This document shows, piece by piece, positions 5,901 to 6,269 of a stretch of 6,269 nucleotides of DNA (positions are counted from its first letter, which is position 1; each line of letters starts with the position of its first letter). The notes below the pieces were generated by a model. The model saw only the letters and a list, made by a program, of their open reading frames with translations, searched no databases and was not told where the DNA came from. The position numbers were made by a program, and so were the translations under genes. Origin of the DNA: Pseudodesulfovibrio sp. (lineage in GTDB: Bacteria; Desulfobacterota; Desulfovibrionia; Desulfovibrionales; Desulfovibrionaceae); assembly GCA_022712815.1 (NCBI GenBank), contig JAFLJW010000082.1, forward strand, positions 1 through 6,269, written 5' to 3'.

Positions 5901-6269
5901 TTACTCGCCGAGGTATGCCTTGCGGATATCCGGGTTAGCCAAAAGCTTGTCCGCATCATCTGCCATGACGACCCTGCCGGTCTCCAGCACATAGCCGCGC
6001 TGGGCGCACTGCAAGGCGAGGTTCGCGTTCTGCTCGACCAGCACCACGGTCACACCCTGACTATTGATCATTTTGATGATGTCGAAAATCTGTTTCACCA
6101 AAAGCGGTGCCAAGCCCATGGAAGGCTCGTCCAGAAGCAGGACTTTGGGTCGGCTCATGAGAGCACGGCCCATGGCCAGCATCTGCTGCTCGCCGCCGGA
6201 CAAAGTTCCACCGAGTTGTTTGTACCGTTCGCGCAGCTTGGGGAACAGGGTGAACACGCGCTCTGCGTC
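5901..6269 (-). CDS. livF: LivF, ATPase of a branched-chain amino acid ABC importer (N-terminal part missing)
   Basis: The visible 122 C-terminal residues belong to LivF, one of two ATPases (with LivG) that drive uptake of leucine, isoleucine and valine through LivHM with a periplasmic binding protein. The frame is open to the right edge (DAERVFTLFPKLRER), so the GTG at 6257 is internal and the Walker A motif lies outside. Visible in order are the ABC signature LSGGEQQ (residues 23-29 of the fragment), Walker B LLLDEPS (44-50) with the D-loop after it, and VLVEQNANLAL, where Gln stands at the usual switch-histidine position as is normal in LivF. The C-terminal YVLETGRVVM and KAYLGE are family hallmarks. 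As livF is usually last in livKHMGF, the rest of the operon probably lies beyond the right edge. No strong terminator follows. Confidence 0.95.
   Translation of the reverse strand, partial: DAERVFTLFPKLRERYKQLGGTLSGGEQQMLAMGRALMSRPKVLLLDEPSMGLAPLLVKQIFDIIKMINSQGVTVVLVEQNANLALQCAQRGYVLETGRVVMADDADKLLANPDIRKAYLGE

Overview
The window looks like chromosome of a sulfate-reducing bacterium of the Desulfovibrio/Pseudodesulfovibrio type. The main evidence is the first gene, the membrane subunit QmoC of the quinone-interacting oxidoreductase that passes electrons to APS reductase. It is followed by a gene in the position of qmoD, as in the apr-qmo locus of Desulfovibrio vulgaris. Most genes have moderately high GC with C/G-ending codons; the SGNH hydrolase gene in the middle is visibly more AT-rich.

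Layout. (1) Positions 1-1858: the 3' part of qmoC and a complete qmoD-like gene, both +, forming the end of a sulfate-respiration operon. A very long bidirectional terminator hairpin starts at the first base after the stop codon. (2) Positions 1933-2472: about 540 bases with no convincing gene. It holds a 120-base imperfect palindrome that looks like a dispersed intergenic repeat, two near-identical 28-base hairpin repeats, and a second long terminator-like hairpin. (3) Positions 2473-3240, -: exodeoxyribonuclease III, a DNA repair nuclease. (4) Positions 3284-4402, +: a membrane-anchored SGNH/GDSL-fold protein, divergent from the nuclease gene and of unknown substrate. (5) Positions 4404-4613: a compact transcription unit on the - strand with a consensus extended -10, a strong Shine-Dalgarno, a 29-codon reading frame for a single-span membrane peptide, and a terminator shared with the convergent SGNH gene. 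(6) Positions 4681-5859, +: an FAD-dependent oxidoreductase of the HI0933/BaiN-like family. (7) Positions 5901-6269, -: the C-terminal part of LivF, ATPase of a branched-chain amino acid ABC importer, running off the right edge.

Only qmoC and qmoD clearly work together. The others appear to be separate units brought side by side, each bounded by its own hairpin or a change of strand. The most noteworthy new item is the 29-residue membrane peptide gene; next are the QmoD-like coiled-coil protein of unknown mechanism and the palindromic repeats after it.
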